Below are positions 6,875 through 14,268 of a stretch of 17,233 bases of DNA, piece by piece (the first letter of the stretch is position 1; each line of letters begins with the position of its first letter). The notes beneath the pieces are model-generated. The model saw only the letters and a program-made list of their open reading frames with translations, made no database searches and was not told the origin of the DNA. Source of the DNA: Nitrososphaerota archaeon (GTDB lineage: Archaea; Thermoproteota; Nitrososphaeria; Nitrososphaerales; UBA183); assembly GCA_029784825.1 (NCBI GenBank), contig JAFMAU010000037.1, forward strand, positions 1-17,233, read 5' to 3'. The position numbers were made by a program, and so were the translations under genes.

Positions 6875-6899
6875 AACGGGAAAACACGCACGTCGGGCA

Positions 6900-7178
6900 A
6901 TGCTCTACGAAGAGAGGGTCACGTCGCTTGCGGACCTGAAGAGGAGGCTGCGCGCCCTGGATCAGGACGCGGGGGTGCGACTGGTGGTAGGAACTGGAAA
7001 GAAGCAGTCGTTCATGTTCGTGACCCGGTTCGGCTCCAAGTACACGGCGCTCACCTACTCCATGTCGAAATCAGGCGCTCCCGGAAAGAAGCTCCAGTCG
7101 GCGGAGTTTGACGACTTTCACGGGCTGGAAAAGTACCTGGGGAAGCCCAGTGGCCCTCTGAGGGCTTGGGTGTATTGA
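6900..7178 (+). CDS. Small protein of unknown function
   Basis: A 92-residue protein I do not recognise. It has an N-terminal amphipathic helix (SLADLKRRLRALDQ, about 9-22), then strands VRLVVGTG, SFMFVTRFG and TALTYSMSK, and a C-terminal helix around FDDFHGLEKYLG; the order suggests a compact alpha/beta domain. It is basic and lacks cysteines, signal peptide and membrane segments. Codon use matches its neighbours (G/C third positions, AGG arginine) and a TATA-like box precedes the ATG at the expected distance, so it is likely real. It ends 45 bases before the thioredoxin-fold gene, which seems to have its own promoter. Confidence 0.7.
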   Translation: MLYEERVTSLADLKRRLRALDQDAGVRLVVGTGKKQSFMFVTRFGSKYTALTYSMSKSGAPGKKLQSAEFDDFHGLEKYLGKPSGPLRAWVY

Positions 7179-7190
7179 GCCCATCCGCTT

Positions 7191-7201
7191 GGTTGATATG
7201 T
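7191..7201 (+). promoter_or_regulatory. TATA-like box of the thioredoxin-fold gene
   Basis: ggttgatatg is centred about 27 bases before ATG 7224. That spacing favours ATG 7224 over the upstream in-frame GTG at 7200, which lies inside the box. Confidence 0.4.
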
Positions 7202-7223
7202 GGGGAAGGCGCTTGGCTGCACC

Positions 7224-7565
7224 ATGAGACCGAAGGCAATCCACATCGTATACGCCCAGTGGTGCCCCCACTGCGTCCCGACGACGGTAGAGCCGATAAG
7301 ACAGAGGGCGGAGGAGATAGGAGTGCCGCTTCTTCTTCACGACATCGACACACCCGATGTGAAGGTCGCCGACGAGCTGGTCAAGAAGCACGGCGACTGG
7401 ACGGCAGACTACGTCATCCCGCAGGTCTTCTTCGAGTATGAAGGGCGGATCGAGCATGTCCTGACGGGGGACTCGCGTGGGGTCTCTCTGACGAGAAAGG
7501 CGGTGGAGGAGCTACTAGCCAGCGCCCCACTTTCGGGGGCGGGTACCGGAGCCGTTCCTAAATAG
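7224..7565 (+). CDS. Thioredoxin/glutaredoxin-fold protein with CPHC motif
   Basis: A 113-residue single-domain protein. The first strand and active site read IHIVYAQWCPHCVPTT, giving a CPHC dithiol motif at about residues 14-17 as in DsbA-like and some glutaredoxin-like proteins. The second strand VPLLLHDIDTP is followed by a helix, and the cis-proline loop is YVIPQVFFEYEGR, correctly placed beside the active site. The C-terminal helix (TRKAVEELLAS) completes the fold. No signal peptide is visible when ATG 7224 is used, so a cytosolic thiol-disulfide exchange role is likely; the partner is unknown. Start chosen from the TATA-like box 27 bases upstream. The stop codon lies inside the promoter of the next gene. 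Confidence 0.85.
   Translation: MRPKAIHIVYAQWCPHCVPTTVEPIRQRAEEIGVPLLLHDIDTPDVKVADELVKKHGDWTADYVIPQVFFEYEGRIEHVLTGDSRGVSLTRKAVEELLASAPLSGAGTGAVPK
7556..7565 (+). promoter_or_regulatory. TATA-like box of the M29-like gene
   Basis: tcctaaatag is centred 26 bases before ATG 7587 and overlaps the last codons of the thioredoxin-fold gene. The spacing implies a leaderless transcript. Confidence 0.5.
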
Positions 7566-7586
7566 GGGCGGCACGGCGGACTCCAC

Positions 7587-8642
7587 ATGCCCGCAACCAC
7601 TCTAGATTCGCTGTACACGAAGGTAGCTCAAAAGGTCCTCAAGGAGACCCTCCAGGTGAAGAAGGGAGACTCGGTCACAGTAGAGACCTGGGACAACGGC
7701 CTCCCCTTCGCGAGGAGGGCGCTCGCGGAAGCAAGGGCATGCGGCTGCTCCGCGGTAATGATCTACGAAGACGAGCGGGCGTACGTCGAAGGGGTCAGGC
7801 GGGCGCCAGAGGATTCGGTCGGTACGATGGGGAAGAACGAGTTCGGGCTCCTTTCTGGTACCGACTCGTACATCTTCATTCCCGGGCAAGCACTCGGACC
7901 GTATTCGAAGACGCTGAAACCAGAAGAACGTGAAAGGTCCACTCGCTACAACATGTCCTGGTACGAAGCGGCCCAGAAGGCGGGGCTCAAGGGCGCCAGG
8001 CTCTCCTTCGGCTACGTCGGGAAGGACGTTGCCAAGATACTGGGGGTGAGGGTTGAGGACGCCGTACAGACCCAGCTCAAGGCAGCACTGACGGACTTCG
8101 GGCAGATCTCCAGGGTTGCACGGAAGGCCTCTGGTCTCCTCGGAGACGGGGGGGCTGAGCTGGAGACGCGCCGCGCTAGCATGACCTTCTCACTGAAAGG
8201 AGAATCCGAAGTCGAAGATGGCGTGGTAGACGACCAGGACAAGAAGACGGGAGGCAACATGGCCTACGTGCCGCCAGGATACGTGAGCAAGGAGGTCGAC
8301 CCTCACAGCGCGAACGGGACGGTGGTCCTTACCGACACGCTGACGGCGTACGGGGTAATAGGGAGCGTACGGCTTGACTTCCGGGACGGGCAGGTCGTCG
8401 GGTGGGAATCGTCGGATAAGGGCGCCGTGAAGAAGCTCTTCGACTCGGTGGCACCGGAGAAGAGGCGGCTGGACCTGATCATAGTCGGGGTGAACCCCGC
8501 GATGAAGTTCGGCGCCGGGCAGGACCGGTTCGTCGAGGGGTCAGTGACGCTGGGCGGGTTCGGGTTCAGGGGGCTGGTAAAGAAGGGCACCCTGAAGGCC
8601 GGAGGGTCGGCAGTCGTGTCCGACGGACGCCTGCCGGGCTGA
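7587..8642 (+). CDS. M29 aminopeptidase (AmpS/AmpT)-like protein, metal ligands apparently lost
   Basis: A 351-residue protein resembling the M29 'thermophilic metalloprotease' family. The N-terminus (VAQKVLKETLQVKKGDSVTV, then FARRALAEARACGCSAVMIY) is typical. The middle has the NMAYVPPGYV segment aligning with the family's NLPxGE strand, then NGTVVLTD, a GxVRLDFRDGQVVGWE strand and VGVNPAMKFG. The canonical Glu of 'PxGE' is Tyr232 here, the second Glu ligand position reads Leu297 (RRLDLIIVG), the HxAxG His is Ser319 (GSVTLGG), and the HxDFMIG segment is missing. The fold is therefore M29-like but ordinary zinc or cobalt peptidase activity is unlikely. Family members are somewhat longer (about 400), the shortage being at the C-terminus. 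Role unknown; monocistronic, convergent with the flavoprotein. Confidence 0.78.
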   Translation: MPATTLDSLYTKVAQKVLKETLQVKKGDSVTVETWDNGLPFARRALAEARACGCSAVMIYEDERAYVEGVRRAPEDSVGTMGKNEFGLLSGTDSYIFIPGQALGPYSKTLKPEERERSTRYNMSWYEAAQKAGLKGARLSFGYVGKDVAKILGVRVEDAVQTQLKAALTDFGQISRVARKASGLLGDGGAELETRRASMTFSLKGESEVEDGVVDDQDKKTGGNMAYVPPGYVSKEVDPHSANGTVVLTDTLTAYGVIGSVRLDFRDGQVVGWESSDKGAVKKLFDSVAPEKRRLDLIIVGVNPAMKFGAGQDRFVEGSVTLGGFGFRGLVKKGTLKAGGSAVVSDGRLPG

Positions 8643-8701
8643 CCACTTGCGGTCGCGGGAATAGGGCTCTTCGGAAGGGAAGGGCGCGGCGGCGAAACTC
8701 T

Positions 8702-10282
8702 TCAGCTGTGCGACGCAGCGTGGATGCCGGCCAGATATCCGAAAGTGATGGCCGGTCCCAAAGTAGCCCCCGATCCTGCGTAACCTGTTCCCATGACGGT
8801 AGCCGCGTTGTTGCCAGCCGAGTAAAGCCCATCTATTGCGCTTCCCTTACCATCCATCACCCTCCCGTTCACATCGGTCACCACACCGCCCTTCGTCCCT
8901 ATGTCCCCTGCCAACATCCTCACGCCATAGAAAGGCGGCTCGGCGATCGGACCCAGGGTCGGGTGAGGCGCGGACGGGTCTCCCCAGTGCCGGTCGTACC
9001 GGCTTTCTCCCCTGTGGAACAAGGGATCTACGCCACGGCCTGCGTTTCTGTTGAACTCCGCAACGGTCGCTTCAAGGCTTGCCCCGTCGATACGGAGTTT
9101 CTTTGCAAGGGCGGAGATGGTCAGTCCTCGGCCGAACCATCTTGGAGCCTGCTTGAACTTCTCGCCTGCCACCGGATACTTTGAAAGATACGCGCTGTCG
9201 AAGACCAGATGCGCGGGGACGTTCCTGCCGACGAGCATCTCCTTCGTCAGGTCGAGATAGTTCATCGCCTCGTCTGCGAACCTCTTCCCTCCGGGGTTGA
9301 CCATGATGGAGCCGGGCAGAGTCCTCTCGCTCGTGCTGAGCCACCCTCGCTTCTCGCCAGGCCTCTGGATCAGGGTGAACCACCACGCTTCGTCCATCAA
9401 CGCCGTGGCCGCGCCGGCCTTCATCCCCATCACGATGCCGTCCCCCGTGTTCGTGAGCGCGCCGGCTGACCCCTCGGACGGCGCATAGAGGTGCTGCCGC
9501 TTCATCTTCTCGTTCCACTCGAACCCTCCGGCCGCGAGGACGACTCCCTTCTTGGCGGCTATCTTCTTCCTACCTTTCGGGGTCATGACCTCGACCCCTG
9601 ACACTCTGGCGCCGTCCTTGACGAGACCGAGAACCTTGTGGCCGAGAAAGAGCGGGACGCCTGCATCCATCGTCCCCTTCCGCAGGGCTCCGACGAGAGC
9701 TTCGCCCAGCGCGAGCATGCTGGGCCTTCTCTGCTCGAGCTCGGGCACCTTCTCGCCGCGCATCACCATCTCGAACTCGAGCGAAGTCATGTGCAGCCCT
9801 CCGGGGAGGTGGTACTGGGGATTGTGCAGGATGAACCGGTACTCGCCGCCCAACGACTTGCCGTCGAAGAGCCCTGGGTCGAGGGTCCGCCCTCCCTTCA
9901 TCCCCCCGTCCCATTCTGGGTGGTAGTCGGGCTCGTTCTCCCTCAGGGTCGGCTCAAGCGGGGACGAATCCATGACGAACTCGAGAGCCTTCGGCGAGCC
10001 GTCGACGTAAGACTCGATGAGAGAGCGGCTGGCCTTACCACTTGCAAGCCTCGTTAGATACCTCAACGCCATCTTCTTCGAATCTGCGATCCCGCTCTGC
10101 TCGGCTAGCCTATTGTTGGGGACCCAGAGCTGGCCTCCTGAAAGCGATGACGACCCTCCGAACATCTTGCCTTTTTCGAGGACGGCCACCGAAGCACCAG
10201 TGGACGAAGCGGCCAGCGCTGCGGTCAACCCGCTCGCGCCAGAGCCGACTACCACAACGTCGTAGGACGACTGTGCAGTCAT
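8702..10282 (-). CDS. FAD-dependent dehydrogenase, 3-ketosteroid dehydrogenase/fumarate reductase flavoprotein type
   Basis: A 526-residue flavoprotein. The N-terminal dinucleotide-binding motif VVVVGSGASGLTAAL (Gly13, Gly15, Gly18) is followed by VLEKGKMFGGSSSLSGG, the FAD ribose and substrate-loop signature of FAD_binding_2 proteins. LSGGQLWVPNN and YHLPGGLHMTSLEFE are typical of the 3-ketosteroid-delta1-dehydrogenase-like branch. The C-terminal FAD loop reads GLYSAGNNAATVMGTGYAG then GATLGPAITFGYLAG, close to the ketosteroid dehydrogenase signature with its catalytic Tyr. It would introduce or remove a C-C double bond next to a carbonyl; steroid substrates are not implied in an archaeon. 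No signal peptide. ATG 10282 puts the FAD motif near the N-terminus. It stands alone, convergent with the M29-like gene. Confidence 0.9.
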   Translation of the reverse strand: MTAQSSYDVVVVGSGASGLTAALAASSTGASVAVLEKGKMFGGSSSLSGGQLWVPNNRLAEQSGIADSKKMALRYLTRLASGKASRSLIESYVDGSPKALEFVMDSSPLEPTLRENEPDYHPEWDGGMKGGRTLDPGLFDGKSLGGEYRFILHNPQYHLPGGLHMTSLEFEMVMRGEKVPELEQRRPSMLALGEALVGALRKGTMDAGVPLFLGHKVLGLVKDGARVSGVEVMTPKGRKKIAAKKGVVLAAGGFEWNEKMKRQHLYAPSEGSAGALTNTGDGIVMGMKAGAATALMDEAWWFTLIQRPGEKRGWLSTSERTLPGSIMVNPGGKRFADEAMNYLDLTKEMLVGRNVPAHLVFDSAYLSKYPVAGEKFKQAPRWFGRGLTISALAKKLRIDGASLEATVAEFNRNAGRGVDPLFHRGESRYDRHWGDPSAPHPTLGPIAEPPFYGVRMLAGDIGTKGGVVTDVNGRVMDGKGSAIDGLYSAGNNAATVMGTGYAGSGATLGPAITFGYLAGIHAASHS

Positions 10283-10324
10283 GGGCGTCCGGCTAGGGTC
10301 GATCGATACAGAGAGTTAAGGAAG

Positions 10325-10543
10325 ATGGACGCGACATCGAAGCCGACGCACTGTTGCCAGGCGCGACCCCTTGCGGCGAAGGCATGCGAACCGCCGCGGA
10401 AAAAGTCACACGCATTCTTCACGGGGGAAGACCAGAGACTGGGGCCGCCCCTCGACAGCGGGGAGAACGCCTACGTCGCGAGCGTCGACAGGAACAAGAG
10501 AAGCGTAATCTTCAGCCTGAAGTCGAAGGGCGGGGACGGTTAA
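10325..10543 (+). CDS. Possible small protein, unknown
   Basis: A 72-codon frame from ATG to TAA. Its second half (FFTGEDQRLGPPLDSGENA, then YVASVDRNKRSVIFSLKSKG) has the codon pattern of the surrounding genes, with G/C third positions and AGG/AGA arginine, and alternates polar and hydrophobic residues like beta strands. The first half (MDATSKPTHCCQARPLAAKA) is low in order and may be non-coding, so the real start could be later at a non-ATG codon. No family recognised and no promoter at the proper distance is seen. Its end touches the putative box of the MBL gene. Confidence 0.3.
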   Translation: MDATSKPTHCCQARPLAAKACEPPRKKSHAFFTGEDQRLGPPLDSGENAYVASVDRNKRSVIFSLKSKGGDG

Positions 10544-10548
10544 AAGGG
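10539..10548 (+). promoter_or_regulatory. TATA-like box of the MBL-fold gene
   Basis: gttaaaagg lies about 37 bases before ATG 10580, so a transcript would have a short leader of about ten bases. The element is A-rich in a GC-rich surrounding. Confidence 0.4.
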
Positions 10549-10579
10549 GAGGGAACAGGGTATCCAGCTCCGACAAAAG

Positions 10580-11266
10580 ATGGGCATCTCCCAATCCGCC
10601 GTCCACCGAATCCCCGACATGGGGTTTTCAAACGCGTACTTGGTAGAGTTGGATAGTCAGCGCCTGGCTGTCATCGATACGGGCACGCCGGGGAAGGAAA
10701 AGAAGATCCTCAACTTCGTGGAGTCGCTGGGAAGAAAGCCGGCCGACATCTCTTACATCATCCTGACCCATCCAGATTCGGACCATTCGGGGAGCGCCGC
10801 CGCCCTGAAGAGACTGACCGGAGCGACGCTGGCTATAGGAGAAGTGGACGCGCCGAGGCTCTCCGGGGAAAAGAAGCTCAAGGAGACCAGCGGCTTGAGC
10901 GGAATCATGCTGGGCGTCTTCGGTTTGGTGATGAGGGTCGAAAGAATCAAGGCTGACCTGGAGCTCAAAGACGGCTCGACAGTCGACGCCTTGACCATCG
11001 TCGCCACCCCAGGGCACACTGACGGGAGCATCTCGGTCTATCTGCCTGGCACAGCCATATTCGTGGGGGACCTCCTCAGGACTGATGGCTCGGGGAAGCT
11101 GAAACTCGCGTCGCCGAACATGAGCAGGGACATGGAGGAAGTCAAGCGCTCCGTGGAGAAAATCTCCAAGCTGGAGTTCCAGCAGCTCCTTCCAGGCCAC
11201 GGGGCTCCGATTCAGGAGAGCGCCTCAAACGCGCTCAGAAGCTTCGTTGCAAACAAATTCCAGTAA
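10580..11266 (+). CDS. Metallo-beta-lactamase-fold hydrolase
   Basis: A 228-residue MBL-superfamily protein of the glyoxalase II/AHL-lactonase-like type. After FSNAYLVELDSQRLAVIDTG (16-35) comes the metal motif LTHPDSDHSG with His64, Asp68 and His69. The second His of the classical HxHxDH is Asp66, a variant common in such hydrolases. His146 (TPGHTDGS), Asp164 (FVGDLL) and His207 (LLPGHGAPI) supply the remaining ligands, so a binuclear centre is likely though one ligand is altered. It probably hydrolyses an ester, thioester or lactone; the substrate is not predictable. The stretch 96-128 is a helical insert that could cover the active site. Start at ATG 10580 gives the normal N-terminal strand. 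Monocistronic. Confidence 0.9.
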   Translation: MGISQSAVHRIPDMGFSNAYLVELDSQRLAVIDTGTPGKEKKILNFVESLGRKPADISYIILTHPDSDHSGSAAALKRLTGATLAIGEVDAPRLSGEKKLKETSGLSGIMLGVFGLVMRVERIKADLELKDGSTVDALTIVATPGHTDGSISVYLPGTAIFVGDLLRTDGSGKLKLASPNMSRDMEEVKRSVEKISKLEFQQLLPGHGAPIQESASNALRSFVANKFQ

Positions 11267-11332
11267 GAAGACGCGCGACTGATGCAACGCCCATCAGGGC
11301 CGCAACCGGCTCCCATGAGACCGAGTGATACC

Positions 11333-11342
11333 ATTTTATAGA
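11333..11342 (+). promoter_or_regulatory. TATA box of the aminotransferase-mmsA unit
   Basis: ttttata at 11334-11340 is the most canonical TATA element in the window, about 22-25 bases before GTG 11359. It supports a leaderless transcript starting at or near that GTG and marks the promoter of the first pyrimidine-catabolism unit. Confidence 0.6.
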
Positions 11343-11358
11343 ACAAGGCATCAACCGA

Positions 11359-12714
11359 GTGGTAGACGCCGACAAATTGCTGACAAAAGAGGGCACGTCC
11401 GCGCTCACCAGGAAGTACACCTTCGGGACATGGAGATATCAGAGAGGATGGAACCCTCTCGAAGTGGTCGACGCCGAAGGCTGCCACTTCACCGATGCCT
11501 CGGGGAAGAAGTACCTAGACTTCTCTTCCCAGCTCATGTGCTGCAACCTTGGCCACAAGAACAAGGCTGTGATCGAGGCTATCGTCGAGCAGGCCCGTAG
11601 CCTCCCCTACATCGCTCCGTCGTTCACCTGCGACGTCAGGGCCGAGCTGAGCGATCTCCTCCTCCAGGTCCTCCCCAAGGGGCTCGAGAAGTTCTTCTAT
11701 TCGACCTCAGGCACCGAGGCTAACGAGGCCGCCATCAAGATAGCCAGGTTGTACACCGGCAAGTACAAGATAATCTCAAGGTACAGGTCATATCACGGCT
11801 CCACGGGAGCGTCCATAGCCGCCACCGGGGACATGAGGCGGTTTGCGGCTGAGCCAGCGGGAAAGGTCGACGGCATCGTCTTCGCTCCAGACGTCGACAC
11901 CTACCGCTCCCCATTCGGGGTCGAGTTCGAGGACCGCGCCATCGCTTCGGCGAACTACATAGACTACATGATCAGGAACGAGGGGAACGTTGCCGCAGTG
12001 CTCATCGAGCCAGTGGTGGGCACCAACGGTGTCCTCGTCCCGCCGAAAGAGTACCTGCCGATGCTTAGGGAAGTGACGGACAAGAACGGTGTCCTGCTGA
12101 TCGTGGACGAGGTCATGTCCGGGTGGGGGAGGACCGGCGAGTGGTTCGCCGTCGACCACTGGAAGGTTACCCCTGACATACTCACCACGGCGAAGGGGAT
12201 AACTGGGGCATACGCGCCTCTGGGCCTCACGGCCACCACCCGCGAGATCGCAGACTACTTCGAGGACCACTACTTCGCCCACGGCCACACCTACGAAGCG
12301 CACCCGCTGACCCTCGCTCCCGCGGTCGCGGCGATAAGGGAGTATCAGAGGCTCGACCTCATCAATGGCGCGAAGAAGAAAGGGGAGTATCTCGGGCGGC
12401 GGCTGTCCGAACTGAAGGCGAAGCACCCCTGCGTCGGCGACGTCAGGGGGTTGGGGCTCTTCTGGGCCGTCGAACTGGTCAAGGACAGGAAGACCAAGGA
12501 ACCCTTCTTCACCGCTGAGGACAAGCTCGCAGGGAGGCCTTCGCTCCTTGGCAAGGTGGGCGCGGACATGATGGGAAAGGGGGTCTATCTGCTCGACTGG
12601 CTGAGCCACTTCGTGGTGGCGCCGCCTCTGATCGTCACCCAGGAAGAGATAGACTTCGGTGTAGACGCTTTGGGCGGGTCTCTGAGCATCGCGGACAAGG
12701 AGGTCAAGAGTTGA
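11359..12714 (+). CDS. Class III (omega) aminotransferase, probable beta-alanine/beta-aminoisobutyrate aminotransferase
   Basis: A 451-residue PLP enzyme that would move the amino group of beta-alanine to pyruvate or 2-oxoglutarate, giving malonate semialdehyde. Landmarks: YLDFSSQLMCCNLGHKNKAV near the substrate pocket, STSGTEANEAAIKIAR (115-130) binding PLP phosphate, SYHGSTGAS (144-152), LIVDEVMSGWGRTGEW with Asp250 pairing to the PLP nitrogen, and the Schiff-base Lys279 in TTAKGITGAYAPLG. HTYEAHPLTLAPAVA and VRGLGLFWAVELV are typical of the class. Starts with GTG after a good TATA box. Its stop overlaps the start of the semialdehyde dehydrogenase, the enzyme that would use its product. 4-aminobutyrate or another omega-amino acid is an alternative substrate; the context favours beta-alanine. 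Confidence 0.92.
   Translation: MVDADKLLTKEGTSALTRKYTFGTWRYQRGWNPLEVVDAEGCHFTDASGKKYLDFSSQLMCCNLGHKNKAVIEAIVEQARSLPYIAPSFTCDVRAELSDLLLQVLPKGLEKFFYSTSGTEANEAAIKIARLYTGKYKIISRYRSYHGSTGASIAATGDMRRFAAEPAGKVDGIVFAPDVDTYRSPFGVEFEDRAIASANYIDYMIRNEGNVAAVLIEPVVGTNGVLVPPKEYLPMLREVTDKNGVLLIVDEVMSGWGRTGEWFAVDHWKVTPDILTTAKGITGAYAPLGLTATTREIADYFEDHYFAHGHTYEAHPLTLAPAVAAIREYQRLDLINGAKKKGEYLGRRLSELKAKHPCVGDVRGLGLFWAVELVKDRKTKEPFFTAEDKLAGRPSLLGKVGADMMGKGVYLLDWLSHFVVAPPLIVTQEEIDFGVDALGGSLSIADKEVKS
12699..12704 (+). promoter_or_regulatory. Shine-Dalgarno site for a TTG start
   Basis: GGAGGT lies six bases before TTG 12711, inside the end of the aminotransferase gene. This is the strongest ribosome-binding site seen in the window and decides the dehydrogenase start despite the rare TTG codon. 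Confidence 0.8.
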
Positions 12715-14195
12715 CTCAGGTGACCAAGGTGCCCCAGAGCTACGGCAGCCTCGAGAACCTCGTCGACGGCAAGTGGAGTCGCTCCGCTTCCGGCCAGGCT
12801 CAGAGCACCTTCGACCCGGGCAGGGGCGTCCCCATAGCCGATGTCCCATTCGCGACGAGCGAGGAGGTGGAAGCTGCGATAGATTCCTCTCAGGCCGCCT
12901 TCGAGAAGTGGAGCAGGCTCTCGATCTTCGAGAGGGTGAAGTATCTGTACAGAGCGAAGTCGGTGATCGAGGCGCACTTCGAGGAGCTCGCCTCCACCCT
13001 CACGCAGAACCACGGGAAGACCATCCTGGAGAGCAGGGGCGAAGTCCAGAGGATGATCGAGAATGTGGAGGCAGCCATCGCGACCGCCTACACCTTATCC
13101 AAGGGAGAGGCGCTCGGCCAGATCGCCGAAGGCATCGACGAGCAGACGGTCAAGGAGCCCCTCGGGGTCTTCGCAGTCATCACGCCCTTCAACTTCCCAC
13201 TCATGGTCCCCTTCTGGTTCGTCCCATTCGCCATCGTCCTCGGGGACACCGTGGTGCTGAAGCCGAGCGAGACAGACCCGCTCCCGACTACACTCGCCAT
13301 CAGGCTCATCCAGGAAGAGGCCGGACTTCCTCCGGGGATCCTGAACCTCGTCCAGGGGAGCAGAGAGGCGGTCGAGGCGCTCATTTCGAACAGGTCGGTC
13401 CGCGGTGTGACCTTCGTCGGCTCGACCCCCGTGGCCAAGCACGTCTACGAGCTCGCAGGGAAGCACGGCAAAAGGGCCATAGCCAACGGCGGGGCGAAGA
13501 ACTCCATCGTCGTCCTGCCTGACGCCAAGATCGACGCCTACGTCCCCGCCATGATCTCTTCCTTCTTCGGGAACGCAGGGCAGAGGTGCCTCGCGGGCTC
13601 CAACCTCATCCCCGTGGGCAGGGAGACCCACGAGAGGCTCATAGGCAAGTTCGCGGACGCCTCCAACAAGTTCAGGGTAGGGTACGGCCTCGACGAGTCC
13701 TCCGAGATGGGCCCGGTCATCTCGAAAGCCTCCAAGGAGAGGATCAAGGGCGCAGTGGCGAGAGGAGTGGCCGAGGGGGCCAAGCTCGTCGCCGACGGGA
13801 CGGGCAAGACCGTCTCCGGGTACCCCGAAGGATACTACCTCGGCCCGACCATACTCGACGGGGTCAGCCGGGACATGAAGCTTGCCAGGGAGGAGATATT
13901 CGGGCCGGTCGCGAGCGTGATGCAGGCCGACGACCTCGAGAGCGCCCTCGAAGTCATCAACAGCAAGAGCGACTTTGGGAACATGGCCTGCCTGTTCACT
14001 TCCTCCGGGAGCGCCGCAAGGAAGTTTGCCAGGGAGGCAAACGCGGGGAACATCGGCATCAACCTAGGGGTGGCCCAACCCGCCGCCTACTTCCCGTTCG
14101 CAGGGCGGAGAGACTCCTTCTTCGGGGTCCTCCATGCCCAGATAGATACCGTAGACTTCTTCACCGACAAGAAGGTCGTGACCTCGCGTTGGTAG
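12711..14195 (+). CDS. mmsA: CoA-acylating (methyl)malonate-semialdehyde dehydrogenase
   Basis: A 494-residue aldehyde dehydrogenase turning malonate semialdehyde into acetyl-CoA (or methylmalonate semialdehyde into propionyl-CoA) with CO2 and NADH. NAD-binding ITPFNFPLMVPFW (157-169) and VLKPSETDPL are present, with the catalytic Cys293 in GNAGQRCLAGS. The segment IANGGAKNSIVVLPDA has Asn259 where hydrolytic ALDHs keep the water-activating Glu, the family mark of CoA-dependent MMSDH. The end FPFAGRRDSFFG and FFTDKKVVTSRW is diagnostic for MmsA. TTG start with a strong Shine-Dalgarno; the TTGA overlap with the aminotransferase stop indicates translational coupling, fitting consecutive reactions on an unstable semialdehyde. 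The next gene lies 73 bases on and has its own TATA-like box. Confidence 0.95.
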   Translation: MTQVTKVPQSYGSLENLVDGKWSRSASGQAQSTFDPGRGVPIADVPFATSEEVEAAIDSSQAAFEKWSRLSIFERVKYLYRAKSVIEAHFEELASTLTQNHGKTILESRGEVQRMIENVEAAIATAYTLSKGEALGQIAEGIDEQTVKEPLGVFAVITPFNFPLMVPFWFVPFAIVLGDTVVLKPSETDPLPTTLAIRLIQEEAGLPPGILNLVQGSREAVEALISNRSVRGVTFVGSTPVAKHVYELAGKHGKRAIANGGAKNSIVVLPDAKIDAYVPAMISSFFGNAGQRCLAGSNLIPVGRETHERLIGKFADASNKFRVGYGLDESSEMGPVISKASKERIKGAVARGVAEGAKLVADGTGKTVSGYPEGYYLGPTILDGVSRDMKLAREEIFGPVASVMQADDLESALEVINSKSDFGNMACLFTSSGSAARKFAREANAGNIGINLGVAQPAAYFPFAGRRDSFFGVLHAQIDTVDFFTDKKVVTSRW

Positions 14196-14236
14196 ATTCC
14201 TGGCGTCCCGGTTCGCCTTCACTCCCGCCGAAAGGC

Positions 14237-14245
14237 GTTTTTACC
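14237..14245 (+). promoter_or_regulatory. TATA-like box of the ureidopropionase unit
   Basis: gtttttacc is centred 28 bases before ATG 14269. The distance selects ATG 14269 over the in-frame GTG 14260 and suggests that the last three genes form a second unit. Confidence 0.5.
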
Positions 14246-14268
14246 GCATCCGAACCGAAGTGGCGGCC

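Larger units (their letters stand above)
10283..10579. other. Intergenic region between flavoprotein and MBL genes
   Basis: Nearly 300 bases upstream of two divergent genes. It holds minus-strand A/T-rich boxes around 10305-10320 (possible flavoprotein promoter), a possible 72-residue reading frame (10325-10543) and ggttaaaagg at 10539-10548, a plausible TATA-like box for the MBL gene. No tRNA-like T-loop, repeat or rho-independent hairpin was found. Confidence 0.4.

Noticed and set aside
6064..6939. Plus-strand open frame of 291 codons opposite cysS
   Set aside because: It is antisense to the catalytic core of cysteinyl-tRNA synthetase and has no motif.
11788..12849. Minus-strand open frame of 353 codons opposite the aminotransferase
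   Set aside because: Low-complexity Arg/Pro-rich translation; the plus strand has clear PLP-enzyme motifs across the same bases.
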